Assembly: GCA_945878865.1 (NCBI GenBank)
Contig: CAMCUD010000002.1
Coordinates: 186,001-250,000, forward strand
Reading direction: 5' to 3'
DNA from: Bifidobacterium breve
GTDB lineage: Bacteria > Actinomycetota > Thermoleophilia > Solirubrobacterales > Solirubrobacteraceae
DNA: 64,000 nt
The notes below the pieces were generated by a model, which saw only the letters and a list, made by a program, of their open reading frames with translations, made no database searches and was not told where the DNA came from. Each line of letters opens with the position of its first letter. Position 1 is the first letter of the stretch. A program made the position numbers and the translations under genes. This document shows, one piece after another, positions 31,397 through 42,697 of the stretch.

Positions 31397-33556
31397 TTAG
31401 GCGGGCGCCCCGGACGGCTCGGGCGCCGGCTCGTCGAGCTGCTCCTCGGCGTGGCCCTCCTCGCGGCTGAGCGCCGACGGCCACCAGACGTTCGGGCCGA
31501 TGAGGTGCACGAGCGACGGGACGAGGACGGAGCGCACGAGGAACGTGTCGAGGAGCACGCCGAACGCGACCACGAACCCGAGCTCGGTCAGGAACACGAG
31601 CGGCAGGACGGCGAGCACACTGAACGTGCCGGCGAGCACGATGCCCGCAGCCGTGATCACACCGCCGGTCACCGCGACCGCGCGGACCATGCCTCGCCTC
31701 GTGCCGTAGGTGAACGTCTCCTCACGGGCACGCGTCATGAGGAAGATGTTGTAGTCGACCCCGAGCGCGACCAGGAAGATGAACGAGAACAGCGGCAGTG
31801 ACGGATCGCTGCCCGCGAAGCCGAACACCACGTCGAACACGACCGAGCCGACGCCGAGCGCCGCCAGGAACGACAGCACGACCGTCGCGATGAGCACGAT
31901 CGGGATGACGAGCGCGCGCAGCAGGAGCATGAGGATCACGAAGACGACCGCCAGCGCGAGCGGCACCAGCAGCTTCGTGTCGTCGTTCGACGCCACGCGC
32001 AGATCCGCCTCGACCGCGGTGTTGCCACCTACGAGCCCCTCGGGTGCCACCTCGCGCACCGCGTCACGGAGCTTCGGGATGACGTCGAACGCCTGCGTGG
32101 AGTACGGGTCGACCGCGAGGAACGCCGCGAGCTGCTCGTAGTCGCTGTTCTGGGCGACCGGCCGCGGCGCCACGGCCGCGACCCCCTCGACGCCCGAGGC
32201 CGCCTTTGCGACCGCCGCCAGGTCGGTGCCCGCGGGCACGACGATGTCGGTCGGCGACGACTGGCCCTTGGGGAACGCTGAGGCGATGAGGTTCTGGCCC
32301 TCGATCGACTCGACGGAGTCGGTGAACGAGTTGCCCTGCGTCAGCCCGTCGTCGTAGTTGAGCAGGCCGAGCGCGAAGACCACGAGCACGGCCGTGGAGG
32401 CGACCGCGACGCGCGCCGGGTGCTTGGCCACGCGGTCGGCGACGCGGCGCCAGCCGCCGTGGGTCTCGTCGGCCCCCTCATCGCCGTAGTGCGGGACGAA
32501 CGGCCAGAACGGGCGGCGGCCGACGATGAGCAGCAGCGCGGGCAGGAACGTCAGCATCGAGACGACGGCGACCGCCACGCCCATCGCACCGATCGGGCCG
32601 AGGCCGGCGGTGCCGTTGACCTTCGCCAGCGAGAGGGTGAGCAGCGCGAGACACACCGTGGCGCCCGAGGCGAAGATCGCCGGGCCGGCGCGGCGGAGTG
32701 CGAGCTCCATGGCCTCGTGCTTGTCCTCGTGCTTGCGCAGTTCCTCGCGGTAGCGGGCGACGAGCAGCAGCGCGTAGTCGGTGCCGGCGCCGATGACGAG
32801 CACGGAGAGGATCGATGACGACTGGCCGTTGACGGTCACGCCGAGCTCCGTCAGGCCGTAGCCCAGGCCGCGCGTGGCGATCTCGGCGAAGACCACCGCG
32901 AGGATGGGGAAGAACCAGAAGAACGGGCTGCGGTAGATGAGGATCAGCAGCACGATCACCAGGAGGAACGCCGCGCCGATGAGCGTGCCGTTGATGTTGT
33001 CGAACACCCGGATGGCGTCGGCGGAGACGCCGGCGGGGCCGGTCACCTTGACGACGAGCCCGTCCTTGTCGCGCGTGACGGTGTCCCGGTAGGCGTCGAC
33101 CGGGTCGATGATGTCCTCGGCTTCGCCCGTGCCGGTCAGCTGGTTGGCGATGAGCGCGGTGGTGCCGTTCTCGGACAGCTGGTACGGCGTGGACGCGTCC
33201 TTGCCCTCGGGGTTGCCGAAGGGCGAGGCGGTCGTGAAGTCGTTCTTGGTGTTGACCGCGTTGAGCTTGGCGATGTCCGCGACGATCGCGCGCTTGTCGG
33301 CGGCGGTCAGGCCGCTCTCGCGCTGGTAGACGATGACGGTCGGGGCCTTCTCACCGTCGTTGAGCTTCTCGGTGATGTTCAGGGCCTTGGTGGACTCGGC
33401 GTCACCTGGCAGGAACGAGGTGGACTCGTTCTTCTCGGCGTCGGTGAACTTCGTGGGGAGTCCGGCAGCCAAGGTGCCGAAGAAGATGGCGATCCAGACG
33501 CCGAAGACGACCCATTTGGCGGTCCGGCCTGCGGGGAGGGTGAAGAGCGAGCTCAC
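31397..33556 (-). CDS. MMPL-family transporter
   Basis: A 719-residue inner-membrane transporter of the RND superfamily. Two repeats each contain an extracytoplasmic loop and a bundle of helices; characteristic segments are VIGAGTDYALLLVARYREELR and VALGVDYNIFLMTRAREE, which hold the proton-relay Asp/Tyr of MMPL proteins. MMPL proteins export lipids or small molecules; the cargo here is unknown. The N-terminus (FTLPAGRTAKWVVFGVWIAIFFGTLAAGLPTKFTDAEKNES) is standard, so GTG 33556 is secure. It stands alone, with convergent and upstream neighbours of unrelated function. Confidence 0.95.
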   Translation of the reverse strand: MSSLFTLPAGRTAKWVVFGVWIAIFFGTLAAGLPTKFTDAEKNESTSFLPGDAESTKALNITEKLNDGEKAPTVIVYQRESGLTAADKRAIVADIAKLNAVNTKNDFTTASPFGNPEGKDASTPYQLSENGTTALIANQLTGTGEAEDIIDPVDAYRDTVTRDKDGLVVKVTGPAGVSADAIRVFDNINGTLIGAAFLLVIVLLILIYRSPFFWFFPILAVVFAEIATRGLGYGLTELGVTVNGQSSSILSVLVIGAGTDYALLLVARYREELRKHEDKHEAMELALRRAGPAIFASGATVCLALLTLSLAKVNGTAGLGPIGAMGVAVAVVSMLTFLPALLLIVGRRPFWPFVPHYGDEGADETHGGWRRVADRVAKHPARVAVASTAVLVVFALGLLNYDDGLTQGNSFTDSVESIEGQNLIASAFPKGQSSPTDIVVPAGTDLAAVAKAASGVEGVAAVAPRPVAQNSDYEQLAAFLAVDPYSTQAFDVIPKLRDAVREVAPEGLVGGNTAVEADLRVASNDDTKLLVPLALAVVFVILMLLLRALVIPIVLIATVVLSFLAALGVGSVVFDVVFGFAGSDPSLPLFSFIFLVALGVDYNIFLMTRAREETFTYGTRRGMVRAVAVTGGVITAAGIVLAGTFSVLAVLPLVFLTELGFVVAFGVLLDTFLVRSVLVPSLVHLIGPNVWWPSALSREEGHAEEQLDEPAPEPSGAPA

Positions 33557-33600
33557 GATGGGGGTTTCTACCAGTGGTCGGGGTCAGGCACAGATACGAG

Positions 33601-33618
33601 ACCGGCGGCGCCGCCGGT
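33601..33618 (-). terminator. Hairpin downstream of the DUF255 gene
   Basis: ACCGGCGGCGCCGCCGGT is a perfect 18-bp palindrome starting 16 nt after the stop of the minus-strand gene at 33635. The following tail is only moderately T-rich. Confidence 0.5.
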
Positions 33619-33634
33619 TCTCATCGGTCTGCCG

Positions 33635-35605
<1,971 letters not shown>

Positions 35606-35615
35606 CGCCGGGAGG

Positions 35616-37556
35616 CTACCCGGCGTGCCGCAGCTTCCAGTACCGCAGGACCTCGTCGATCGTCGGCTCCTGCGCGCGGGTGGACGAGCTGCTGCCGAAC
35701 GAGAGCCGGACGCGCCGGCCGCCGAGGCGGCCGCTGACCGTGTTCTGCCCGGCGCCCAGCTTCAGCGTGCCCGACAGGGCGCCACCGCCGCGGACCGTGA
35801 CCGTGCCCGCCCCGTTGGAGCGGATGGTGCCCGAGACCCGCACGTCAGGGATGTAGCGCACGTTCTGCAGGCGCTGGGTCCCGCCCGACACGCTCGTGCG
35901 CCCGCCGCGCAGGCCGCCCACCGCGTTCGGCGTGCGGCCGAGGTCGATCGACGTGCCGATCACCTGACGGCGCACGTCGTCGATGGTCAGGAGCACGGCG
36001 GCGACGGTGCGGCCGAGCTTGCCGGACGCGCCGCGCACGGTCGGAGCCTTCCCGAGCGACGTGGGCGCCCGCGGCACGGGGGCGAAGAGGTTGTCGACGT
36101 TCGTGCACTGGCTCACGGCCTGGCCGGCGAAGAACTGCTGGACGGCCCGCTTGGCGCAGTCCTCCTCAGAGATCTCGCTGCCGAGCACGGAGTGGCCCGT
36201 GTACGGGATCCCGACGGTCGTCGAGCCGGAGATGCGGGTGCCGACGGCCTTGGCGTCGGACAGCGGCGTGCGCAGGTCGGCGTTGCCGTCGAGGATGAGC
36301 GTCTGCGCGGGCGGCAGGGTCGCGTTGACGGTCGGCGCGGGCCCGGCGTTGGGCCAGCCCTCGCAGAGGCCGAGCAGCGACGACGCCGCGGCGGTCGCGC
36401 GGTCGAAGGGCAGGAACGCGCTGGGGGAGATGCCGTTGATCGCCGCGCGCAGCTGGCCGTCGCGGGTCCGCGCGTCAGCGTCGCGGTTCCACGGGAACGG
36501 GACCTCTTCGCAGGTCGTGGCGGCGTAGAGGGCCGTGTTGACGCCTTCGTCCTCGGCCTGCATCGCGGTGAGGCCGGCGAGACGGGCGACCAGGCGCGTG
36601 ATCGGCCAGTAGTCCTTCTTCGTCGCGGAGTTCAGCGCGGCGGGCAGTTCGGCGCGCAACGTCGGGTTGAGGTCGCCGGCCACGAGCACGCTGAGCAGAT
36701 CGTCACGGGTGAAGCTCCCGCCGCCGATCCGCCCGTTCGGTCGCACGTACCGCCCGCGGATGTCGCTGCGGGCGAGCTTCTTGACGACCTTGCGCAGATC
36801 GCCCGTCGCCGAGGAGGTCACGCCGCGGCACGCGCCGCGGGAGCACAGCTCGGCGAGCACGGGCCGGATCGCCGCGAACGTCGAGCGCTGCAGCGGATCA
36901 GGGCCCTCGGGTGTGACGACCGAGTCGAGCACGAGCTTCTCGACGCGCGCCGGGTACTTCGCCGCGTACGCGAGCGCGACCTTCGTGCCGTACGAGACGC
37001 CGTAGATGACGAGCTTGTCGTAGCCGCCCGCGATGCGCAGGTCCTCGATGTCGTCCGCGCTGTCGTTCGTGGTGAAGAAGCGGCGCTTGGGGCCGAGCTG
37101 GGACGCGCACTGCCCGGCGAGTGAGGTGATGCTCGAGCTCGAGCTGCTGTTGAACGCGCCGCAGGTGAGCGGGTTGGACTGGCCGGTTCCGCGCTGGTCG
37201 AAGACGATGAGGTCGCGCGTGGCGAGCGCGGGGGCGAGGGTCGCGGCGAAGTCGGTGGCCAGCGGCGTCGCGGCCTGACCGGGACCGCCGGCGAGCGAGA
37301 TCACGGCAGAGCGCTCAGGGTTGCTCGACGCCGCGGCGCGGAGCACCTTGAGGCTGAGCGCGTCGGACGTGCTGCCGGCGTGGTCGAGCGGAACGGCGAC
37401 CCGGGCGCACTGGAAGCCCTGCGGGGTGCCGCACGCGCTCCACGCGATGTCCGCATGCGCGGGGGCGGCCGTCAGCGCGGCGAACACCGCGACGAGCGAC
37501 GCCGCGGCGGCGGCCGGAGACAGACGGCGAACGGACAAGGCGAGCGACGGTAGCAA
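35616..37556 (-). CDS. Exported alpha/beta hydrolase, TAP-like (tripeptidyl aminopeptidase family)
   Basis: A 646-residue secreted hydrolase. A signal peptide ([16 protein letters not shown]) is followed by [18 protein letters not shown], a hallmark opening of the TAP-like group. Catalytic features are the oxyanion [12 protein letters not shown], the nucleophile elbow [11 protein letters not shown], an Asp in NADLRTPL and a His in YTGHSVLG. After about residue 500 comes a Gly/Ser-rich extension that may be a beta-rich cell-wall domain. I chose TTG 37556 because AGAAGG lies 8 nt upstream; TTG 37538 is an alternative. It is divergent from ridA. The peptidase substrate is unknown. Confidence 0.87.
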   Translation of the reverse strand: MLPSLALSVRRLSPAAAAASLVAVFAALTAAPAHADIAWSACGTPQGFQCARVAVPLDHAGSTSDALSLKVLRAAASSNPERSAVISLAGGPGQAATPLATDFAATLAPALATRDLIVFDQRGTGQSNPLTCGAFNSSSSSSITSLAGQCASQLGPKRRFFTTNDSADDIEDLRIAGGYDKLVIYGVSYGTKVALAYAAKYPARVEKLVLDSVVTPEGPDPLQRSTFAAIRPVLAELCSRGACRGVTSSATGDLRKVVKKLARSDIRGRYVRPNGRIGGGSFTRDDLLSVLVAGDLNPTLRAELPAALNSATKKDYWPITRLVARLAGLTAMQAEDEGVNTALYAATTCEEVPFPWNRDADARTRDGQLRAAINGISPSAFLPFDRATAAASSLLGLCEGWPNAGPAPTVNATLPPAQTLILDGNADLRTPLSDAKAVGTRISGSTTVGIPYTGHSVLGSEISEEDCAKRAVQQFFAGQAVSQCTNVDNLFAPVPRAPTSLGKAPTVRGASGKLGRTVAAVLLTIDDVRRQVIGTSIDLGRTPNAVGGLRGGRTSVSGGTQRLQNVRYIPDVRVSGTIRSNGAGTVTVRGGGALSGTLKLGAGQNTVSGRLGGRRVRLSFGSSSSTRAQEPTIDEVLRYWKLRHAG

Positions 37557-37607
37557 GGCAAGTACCTTCTGGGACGAGGTTGCCAATCGAGCGAGGAGTT
37601 TCCCTGC

Positions 37608-38000
37608 GTGTCCGAACCCCGCCGCACCCCGATCGATGCGCCCGGCGCCCCAGACGCGGTGGGACCCTACTCCCACGCAGTGTCGGCAGCAGGGCTCCTG
37701 TTCTGCAGTGGTCAGATCCCGCTCGACCCGGAATCGGGTGATCTGGTCCTCGGATCCCCGGGGGTCCAGGCGCGGCGCTGCCTGGAGAATCTCGAGGCGG
37801 TGTGTGCCGCCGCGGGCACGCGTCTGGCCGAGGCGGTGAAGATCACCGTGTACCTCACGGACATCGCGAGCTTCGCGGAGGTCAACGAGGTCTACGCGGA
37901 GTTCTTCGCGAGTTCTTACCCGGCGCGCGTGGCCGTGGAGGTCTCTGCGCTGCCGAAGGGCGCCGACGTGGAGATGGACGCCATCGTCGCGCTCGCCTGA
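37608..38000 (+). CDS. ridA: RidA-family enamine/imine deaminase
   Basis: A 130-residue trimeric enzyme that hydrolyses reactive 2-aminoacrylate-type imines. Family signatures are visible: APDAVGPYSHAVSAAGLLFCSGQIPLDP near the start, QARRCLENLEAVCAAAG in the middle, and YPARVAVEVSALPKGADVEMDAIVAL at the end, which includes the conserved substrate-binding arginine. The start is GTG 37608, 51 bp from the divergent TTG of the exported hydrolase, so promoters must overlap. No PLP enzyme is adjacent. Confidence 0.94.
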   Translation: MSEPRRTPIDAPGAPDAVGPYSHAVSAAGLLFCSGQIPLDPESGDLVLGSPGVQARRCLENLEAVCAAAGTRLAEAVKITVYLTDIASFAEVNEVYAEFFASSYPARVAVEVSALPKGADVEMDAIVALA

Positions 38001-38037
38001 CGATTCACCAGGCTCGGGCTGCGGGTACGGGCCGGGC

Positions 38038-38211
38038 ATGGACGACACGAAGCGCAGTGACGACACCGGCGCCGAGGGCGGCGACAACCCCCAGAAGGAC
38101 ACGCTCCCCGCGGCCCCCTCGCCGAAGGAGGACGACGCTCCCCTCGGCGACACCGATCAGCACTCCAAGGTGCCGACGCCTCCGGCGGAGGATCTGCCCG
38201 AGACGCCGTAG
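38038..38211 (+). CDS. Small acidic disordered protein
   Basis: A 57-residue frame starting at ATG 38038 and ending at TAG 38209-38211. The product (MDDTKRSDDTGAEGGDNP at the start, PTPPAEDLPETP at the end) is acidic, Pro-rich, has no hydrophobic core and is probably disordered. It fills the gap between ridA and the next gene exactly. No strong ribosome-binding site is seen, so it is tentative. Confidence 0.5.
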   Translation: MDDTKRSDDTGAEGGDNPQKDTLPAAPSPKEDDAPLGDTDQHSKVPTPPAEDLPETP

Positions 38212-38271
38212 GCGCAACTTCGCCGCTCGCTCGTCGTTGAGGGCCTCCTGAACGATGAACAGGAGCGGAGT

Positions 38272-39150
38272 GTGAGAACGCGGTGGATGTGCCTGGCGGC
38301 GGTCGCGATGGCGGCCGGCGCCCCCGGACCGGCGCACGCGGCCAGTCCGTGGCTGGCGAAGGGGCGGGTGCTCGGGGCCGACGACCAGTACGTCGTGTGG
38401 ACGGCTCCGCGGGGCGGATCCCGCGTGCTCGACCTGCGGACAGGCCGCCGGGTGCCGCTGCGATCGCCGAGAGGCTGCCGGCCTAAGGCCTATGGGAGCG
38501 GAGCGGTGCTGTTCACCTGTGACGCGGCCGGCGGATGGCCCGCGCAGCCGGCGGTGCTCGAGCTCGCGACGCGCCGTCTCGTCATCCGCAGCCTGCCGAG
38601 CGCCCTGGATCTGGGCAACGTCAGCAGCGGCAGCTGGGTCGCCATCGGCCGCGAGTGGATCGAGGCGCGGATCATCGGCTACCACTACACGGCCACCGTC
38701 TACCTCAGCCGTCGCTCGCCGTACGTGAGTACCGGTCGTCCGACCCCGACAACCGCCCCTGATCTCGACGCGCCCGCGGTCATGCAACCGCTCTGCGGCC
38801 CGGGAACCGGGCTCGAAGGGCCGGGCGCGGTCATCCAGCAGCGGGACGGATGGGCGGTGCGTACCGCGCGCGCCGCCGGAGGACGGGCCGACATCACGCT
38901 GTGGCGATGCGGAGCTCCGGCGATCGAGACCCTGTGTCGCGGAACCTGCGGCACTGCGCGGCTGTACGGCGGCCGCGTGATCTGGACCGACCTGGACACG
39001 ACGTTCGTCCGGCGTGTGGAGGGTGGGTCCGTCACCCGCGTGACGCGCACCGGGCAAACCGCCGAGGCGGCGTGGGGCTCGGGAGGGCGCCTGGCCGCGA
39101 CCTTCACGACGGCCGACGGCCCGCGGGTCGGCCTGGTGGCGCTGCCCTAG
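38272..39150 (+). CDS. Secreted protein of unknown function, possibly beta-propeller-like
   Basis: A 292-residue exported protein. The signal peptide is MRTRWMCLAAVAMAAG ending GPAHA-A. The mature part alternates short strands with repeated themes (QYVVWTAPRGGSRVLDLRTGRRVPL, AVLELATRRLVIRSL, GRVIWTDLDTTFVRRV), which recalls irregular beta-propeller repeats, but I recognise no named family. It has paired cysteines, for example LCRGTCGTARL. GTG 38272 has a GGAGCGG site upstream. The stop codon shares CTAG with the convergent acyl-CoA synthetase gene. Confidence 0.8.
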   Translation: MRTRWMCLAAVAMAAGAPGPAHAASPWLAKGRVLGADDQYVVWTAPRGGSRVLDLRTGRRVPLRSPRGCRPKAYGSGAVLFTCDAAGGWPAQPAVLELATRRLVIRSLPSALDLGNVSSGSWVAIGREWIEARIIGYHYTATVYLSRRSPYVSTGRPTPTTAPDLDAPAVMQPLCGPGTGLEGPGAVIQQRDGWAVRTARAAGGRADITLWRCGAPAIETLCRGTCGTARLYGGRVIWTDLDTTFVRRVEGGSVTRVTRTGQTAEAAWGSGGRLAATFTTADGPRVGLVALP

Positions 39151-40592
39151 CCGGTGCCGCGTAGCTGCGCTCGGCGGATCTTGCCGCTCGCCGTCTTCGG
39201 CAGGTCGTCGGTGAACTCGACAATCCGGGGGTACTTGTACGGCGCGGTTTCGCGCTTGACGTGGTCCTGGAGCGCTCGCGCCAGGTCGTCGCCCGGCGCG
39301 TACCCGTCGCGCAGGACCACGACGGCGCGCACGACCGATCCGCGCTCGTCGTCGGGCGCGGCGACCACGGCGGCCTCGGCGACCGCCGGGTGCGAGACGA
39401 GCGCCGACTCCACCTCGAACGGCCCGATCCGGTAGCCGGCGGAGATGATCACGTCGTCGGCGCGGCCCTCGAAGTACAGCCAGCCGTCGTCGTCCTCGTG
39501 GACACGGTCGCCGGTGCGCCACGGCTCCGACAGGTCGCGTGCCGCGTCGCCGAGGTAGCCGAGGAAGAAGGTCGGGACGGTGGCCGGGTCGAGGACGAGT
39601 TCGCCCTCGTCGATCCACGCGCGCACGCCCGGCAGCGGGCGGCCCATCGAGCTCGGCCGCGGGGCTTCACCCGGGGGCGCGGCCGTGGTCTGGCCGGTTT
39701 CGGTCTGCCCGTAGCCGTCGCGCACGTCCACGCCCACCGCCTCGCGCCAGGCGTGCAGGACTTCGGGGTTCAGCGCCTCTCCCGCCGCCACCGCAGTGCG
39801 CAGCGGCAACGCGCGCAGCTCCGTGCGCTTGGCCATCACGCGGTACTCGGTCGGCGCCATGCACAGCACGTCCACGCGTTCGCGTTCGAGGATGTCGAGG
39901 CGCTCGGCGGGGTCGAAGCGGTCGTCGTGCAGCAGCGCGGTGGCGCCGCGCAGCCACGGCGCGACGAAGACGTTGCGCGCGGACTTCGACCAGCCGCTGG
40001 CCGCCGTGCACCACGCCAGCTCGCCTTCGCGCGCGCCGAACCAGTGCTCGGCCTGGACACGCTGCCCGGCGAGGTAGCGGACGCCGTGCGTCACGGCCTT
40101 CGGCGCGCCGCTCGTGCCGCTCGTGAAGATGATCACCGCGGGATCCGTGAGGCCCAGCTGCGCCGCCGGCGCGGGTGACGCGTCGTACAGCGACGGGTCG
40201 GGGACGAGGAGCACGTCGATGCCGGCGCCCGTCGGGTCAGCGGCCTCGAGCTCCGCACGGTTGCGCTCGTCGGCGATGACGAGCTTCGGGCTCGCGACCC
40301 CGAAGCGCAGGCGCAGGTCCTTCGCGCGCAGCATCTCGTTGCCGGGGAGCGCGACGGCGCCAAGGCGCCAGCTCGCGAGCATCGCGAACACCCAGTCCGG
40401 CCGATTGCCGATGAGCGTCATGACGACGTCCCCAGGGCCGATGCCGCGCGCGGCCAGCGCGCCGGCCAGGCGCGCGCTGCGGTCGGCGACCTCGCCGAAG
40501 GTCCACGTCCGGCGGCTCCCGTCACGGGCGAGCTCGAGCAGCGCGCGGCGCTCGGGCGGCGCGGTGTCGACGAGGGTGGCGGCGAAGTTCAC
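39147..40592 (-). CDS. Acyl-CoA synthetase (AMP-forming)
   Basis: A 481-residue ANL-superfamily ligase that activates a carboxylic acid through an acyl-AMP. The P-loop-like motif is VIIFTSGTSGAPKAVTHG; the A5 region is DGYGQTETGQT; the hinge aspartate lies in WRTGDRVHEDDDGWLYFEGRADDVIISAGYRIGPFEVE; the catalytic lysine is in PKTASGKIRR. The ISAGYRIGPFEVES form is typical of medium-chain acyl-CoA synthetases. It is 12 bp downstream of an ArsR regulator on the same strand and divergent from an acyl-CoA dehydrogenase, which suggests a shared fatty-acid role. Confidence 0.93.
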   Translation of the reverse strand: MNFAATLVDTAPPERRALLELARDGSRRTWTFGEVADRSARLAGALAARGIGPGDVVMTLIGNRPDWVFAMLASWRLGAVALPGNEMLRAKDLRLRFGVASPKLVIADERNRAELEAADPTGAGIDVLLVPDPSLYDASPAPAAQLGLTDPAVIIFTSGTSGAPKAVTHGVRYLAGQRVQAEHWFGAREGELAWCTAASGWSKSARNVFVAPWLRGATALLHDDRFDPAERLDILERERVDVLCMAPTEYRVMAKRTELRALPLRTAVAAGEALNPEVLHAWREAVGVDVRDGYGQTETGQTTAAPPGEAPRPSSMGRPLPGVRAWIDEGELVLDPATVPTFFLGYLGDAARDLSEPWRTGDRVHEDDDGWLYFEGRADDVIISAGYRIGPFEVESALVSHPAVAEAAVVAAPDDERGSVVRAVVVLRDGYAPGDDLARALQDHVKRETAPYKYPRIVEFTDDLPKTASGKIRRAQLRGTG

Positions 40593-40604
40593 TGGCGGCG
40601 CACG

Positions 40605-40898
40605 CTACCCGGGGATCTGGGTGAGGGCGTCGTCCCAGTAGCCCTCGTACTCGACGATCCACTCCCGGACCACCCGCAGCGCCGCGGGCTCGAGGCGGTA
40701 GAGGCGGCGCCGGCCGTCACGGCGCGCGGCGACGAGGCCGGCTTCGCGCAACACCCGCAGATGCTGGCTGAGCGACGGCTGGCTGATGCGCACATGGGCG
40801 CCCAGGTCGCCCGCCGACAATTCCCCGTCGCGCAGCTGGTCGAGGATCGCCCGCCGGGTGGGGTCGGCGATCGCGTGGAACGGGTCTCGGCGCGCCAT
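40605..40898 (-). CDS. ArsR-family winged-helix repressor
   Basis: A 97-residue dimeric regulator. MARRDPFHAIADPTRRAILDQLRDGELSAGDL is the canonical opening; the recognition helix is RISQPSLSQHLRVLREAGL and the wing RDGRRRLYRLE. No metal-binding CxC motif is present, so it is probably not a metal sensor; it resembles the SdpR/SRPBCC-associated branch. It precedes the acyl-CoA synthetase by 12 bp and lies divergent from the acyl-CoA dehydrogenase, with a palindrome in the shared promoter. Confidence 0.93.
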   Translation of the reverse strand: MARRDPFHAIADPTRRAILDQLRDGELSAGDLGAHVRISQPSLSQHLRVLREAGLVAARRDGRRRLYRLEPAALRVVREWIVEYEGYWDDALTQIPG

Positions 40899-40911
40899 GT
40901 CTGCCCATGAA

Positions 40912-40931
40912 ATATAGGCGTTCGCTTATAT
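40912..40931. promoter_or_regulatory. ArsR-type operator between ArsR and acyl-CoA dehydrogenase genes
   Basis: ATATAGGCGTTCGCTTATAT is an inverted repeat of ATATA-x-GCG around TT. It lies 14 bp upstream of the ArsR start and overlaps the minus-strand -10-like TATATT. The form closely resembles known ArsR-family operators. Confidence 0.7.
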
Positions 40932-41019
40932 GGGCGTAGCCGTAGGGCATCGCACGGCGATCAGGGCTATCCTCAATGGTCGTCCCGCTCGCTTCACCCA
41001 GACCTCTGGAGACCACCAC

Positions 41020-42225
41020 ATGGCCGCGACCGCGCCGTACCAGGACATCACCGAGGAGCAGGAGGCCATCCTCGAGATGGTCCGCCAGTTCGTCGATGAC
41101 CAGATCATCCCGAACGCCGAGAAGTACGACCACGAGGACAGCTACCCGCAGCCCATCGTGGATCAGATGCAGGAGCTCGGCCTGTTCGGCGTCACGATCC
41201 CCGAGGAGTACGGCGGCATGGGGCTTGACCTCGCGACGTACGCGCTCATCGTCGAGGAGCTCTCCCGCGGCTGGATCTCGATCTCCGGGATCATCAACAC
41301 GCACTTCATCGGCACGTACCTGCTCATGAAGTTCGGCACCGAGGAGCAGAAGGCCCACTACCTGCCGAAGATGGCGACCGGCGAGATCCGCGCGTCCTTC
41401 TCGCTGTCCGAGCCCGAGGCCGGCTCCGACGTCCAGGCGATCAAGACGACCGCCACGAAGTCGGGCGATCAGTGGGAGATCAACGGCGCGAAGATGTGGG
41501 TCACGAACGGACTCATGTCGTCCGTCTGCTTCGTCCTGGTCCGCACCGATCCCAACGCGCAGCCCGCCTACAAGGGCATGACCTGCTTTATCGCCGACAA
41601 GGAGTCGGGCGTCGAGGAGAACACCGGCGAGCTCGCCGGCTTCAAGGTCCCGCCGAAGATCAAGAAGATGGGCTACAAGGGCGTCGAGTCCACCGAGCTC
41701 GTCTTCGACGGCTACAAGCGGACCGACGATCAGATCCTCGGCGGCGTCGACGGCCTGAACCAGGGCTTCGTCCAGATGATGGACGCGCTCGAGGTCGGCC
41801 GCGTCAACGTCGCCGCCCGCGGCGTCGGCATCGCCCAGCGCGCGCTCGAGCTCGCGCTGCGCTACAGCCAGGAGCGCAAGACGTTCGGCAAGCCGATCGC
41901 CCAGCACCAGGCCATCCAGTTCAAGCTCGCCGACATGGCGTCGCAGCTCGAGGCCGCGCGCCTCGTCACGCGCAAGGCCGCTCGCATGAAGTCGGCCGGT
42001 GAGCGCTCGGACCTCGAGGCCGGCATGGCGAAGCTGCTGGCGTCCGAGGCCGGCCGCTTCTGCGTCGAGGAGTGCTTCCGCATCCACGGCGGCTACGGCT
42101 ACTCCAAGGAGTACGAGATCGAGCGCCTGTACCGCGACGCGCCGCTGCTGCTGATCGGCGAGGGCACGTCGGAGATCCAGCGCATGGTCATCGGCAAGAA
42201 GCTCCTGCAGCGTCACAAGGTGTGA
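41020..42225 (+). CDS. Acyl-CoA dehydrogenase
   Basis: A 401-residue FAD enzyme that introduces the 2,3 double bond of an acyl-CoA. The N-terminal helical domain (ITEEQEAILEMVRQFVDDQIIPNAEKYD), the flavin-contact strand (ASFSLSEPEAGSDVQAIKTTA), the KMWVTNG element and the C-terminal FRIHGGYGYSKEYEIERLYRDA plus IGEGTSEIQRMVIGKKLL are all present. It resembles short/branched-chain enzymes. ATG 41020 has GGAGA 7 nt upstream; the open frame from 40930 includes the promoter. It is likely controlled by the divergent ArsR through the 40912 palindrome. Confidence 0.96.
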   Translation: MAATAPYQDITEEQEAILEMVRQFVDDQIIPNAEKYDHEDSYPQPIVDQMQELGLFGVTIPEEYGGMGLDLATYALIVEELSRGWISISGIINTHFIGTYLLMKFGTEEQKAHYLPKMATGEIRASFSLSEPEAGSDVQAIKTTATKSGDQWEINGAKMWVTNGLMSSVCFVLVRTDPNAQPAYKGMTCFIADKESGVEENTGELAGFKVPPKIKKMGYKGVESTELVFDGYKRTDDQILGGVDGLNQGFVQMMDALEVGRVNVAARGVGIAQRALELALRYSQERKTFGKPIAQHQAIQFKLADMASQLEAARLVTRKAARMKSAGERSDLEAGMAKLLASEAGRFCVEECFRIHGGYGYSKEYEIERLYRDAPLLLIGEGTSEIQRMVIGKKLLQRHKV

Positions 42226-42253
42226 TCCTCGGCCGGGGGCCTCGGGTCACATT

Positions 42254-42280
42254 GGGAGAACTCGCTGCGCTCCTTCTCCC
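42254..42280 (+). terminator. Hairpin after the acyl-CoA dehydrogenase gene
   Basis: GGGAGAA (42254-42260) pairs with TTCTCCC (42274-42280) around a 13-nt loop. The hairpin follows the stop by 28 nt. No T tract follows. Confidence 0.45.
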
Positions 42281-42316
42281 GGGTGGTCGAGGCCTTCGGC
42301 CGGTAGGGTCACGGTC

Positions 42317-42688
42317 GTGAGCGGAGACGACGCCAAGACCCTCATCGAGACCGCGATCAACCGGTTCGTCGAGGAGGTGCCAGCCCTCCAGCCGCTGAAG
42401 CTCGTCTTCGTCGTCGAGCTTCGCGGCCGCGGAGACGTGCAGATGTTCCGGGTCGAGATGCCCGGGCCGAAGGTCACGAAGGGCGATGATCCGGCCGCGC
42501 GCGTGCGCGTCGAGATGCCGCGGGCGTTCTTCAACGTCATGGCCAAGGAGGCGCACATCGCCGACTGGCGCGAGGCGTTCACCTACGGCCAGGCCAAGGC
42601 GTCCGGGCCGACGCAGGTCCTCCAGCTCATCGAGCGGGTCGTGGCCAAGCAGGAAGAGCGCAACCGCACGCGGCGCGCGAGCCACTGA
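42317..42688 (+). CDS. Small SCP2-like protein of unknown function
   Basis: A 123-residue soluble protein. The section VFVVELRGRGDVQMFRVEMPGPKVTKGDDPAARVRVEMPRAFFNVMAKEAHIADWREAFTYG has the strand-strand-helix pattern of SCP2-type lipid-binding domains (nucleotide-like input, then a threshold helix, then a GQAKASGPTQVLQL segment), but the match is weaker than for the SCP2 domain at 12272-14065. GTG 42317 is preceded by TAGGGT with 7 nt spacing, a leaderless layout. The downstream Nudix gene is convergent. Confidence 0.72.
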   Translation: MSGDDAKTLIETAINRFVEEVPALQPLKLVFVVELRGRGDVQMFRVEMPGPKVTKGDDPAARVRVEMPRAFFNVMAKEAHIADWREAFTYGQAKASGPTQVLQLIERVVAKQEERNRTRRASH

Positions 42689-42697
42689 GCTCGTCGT

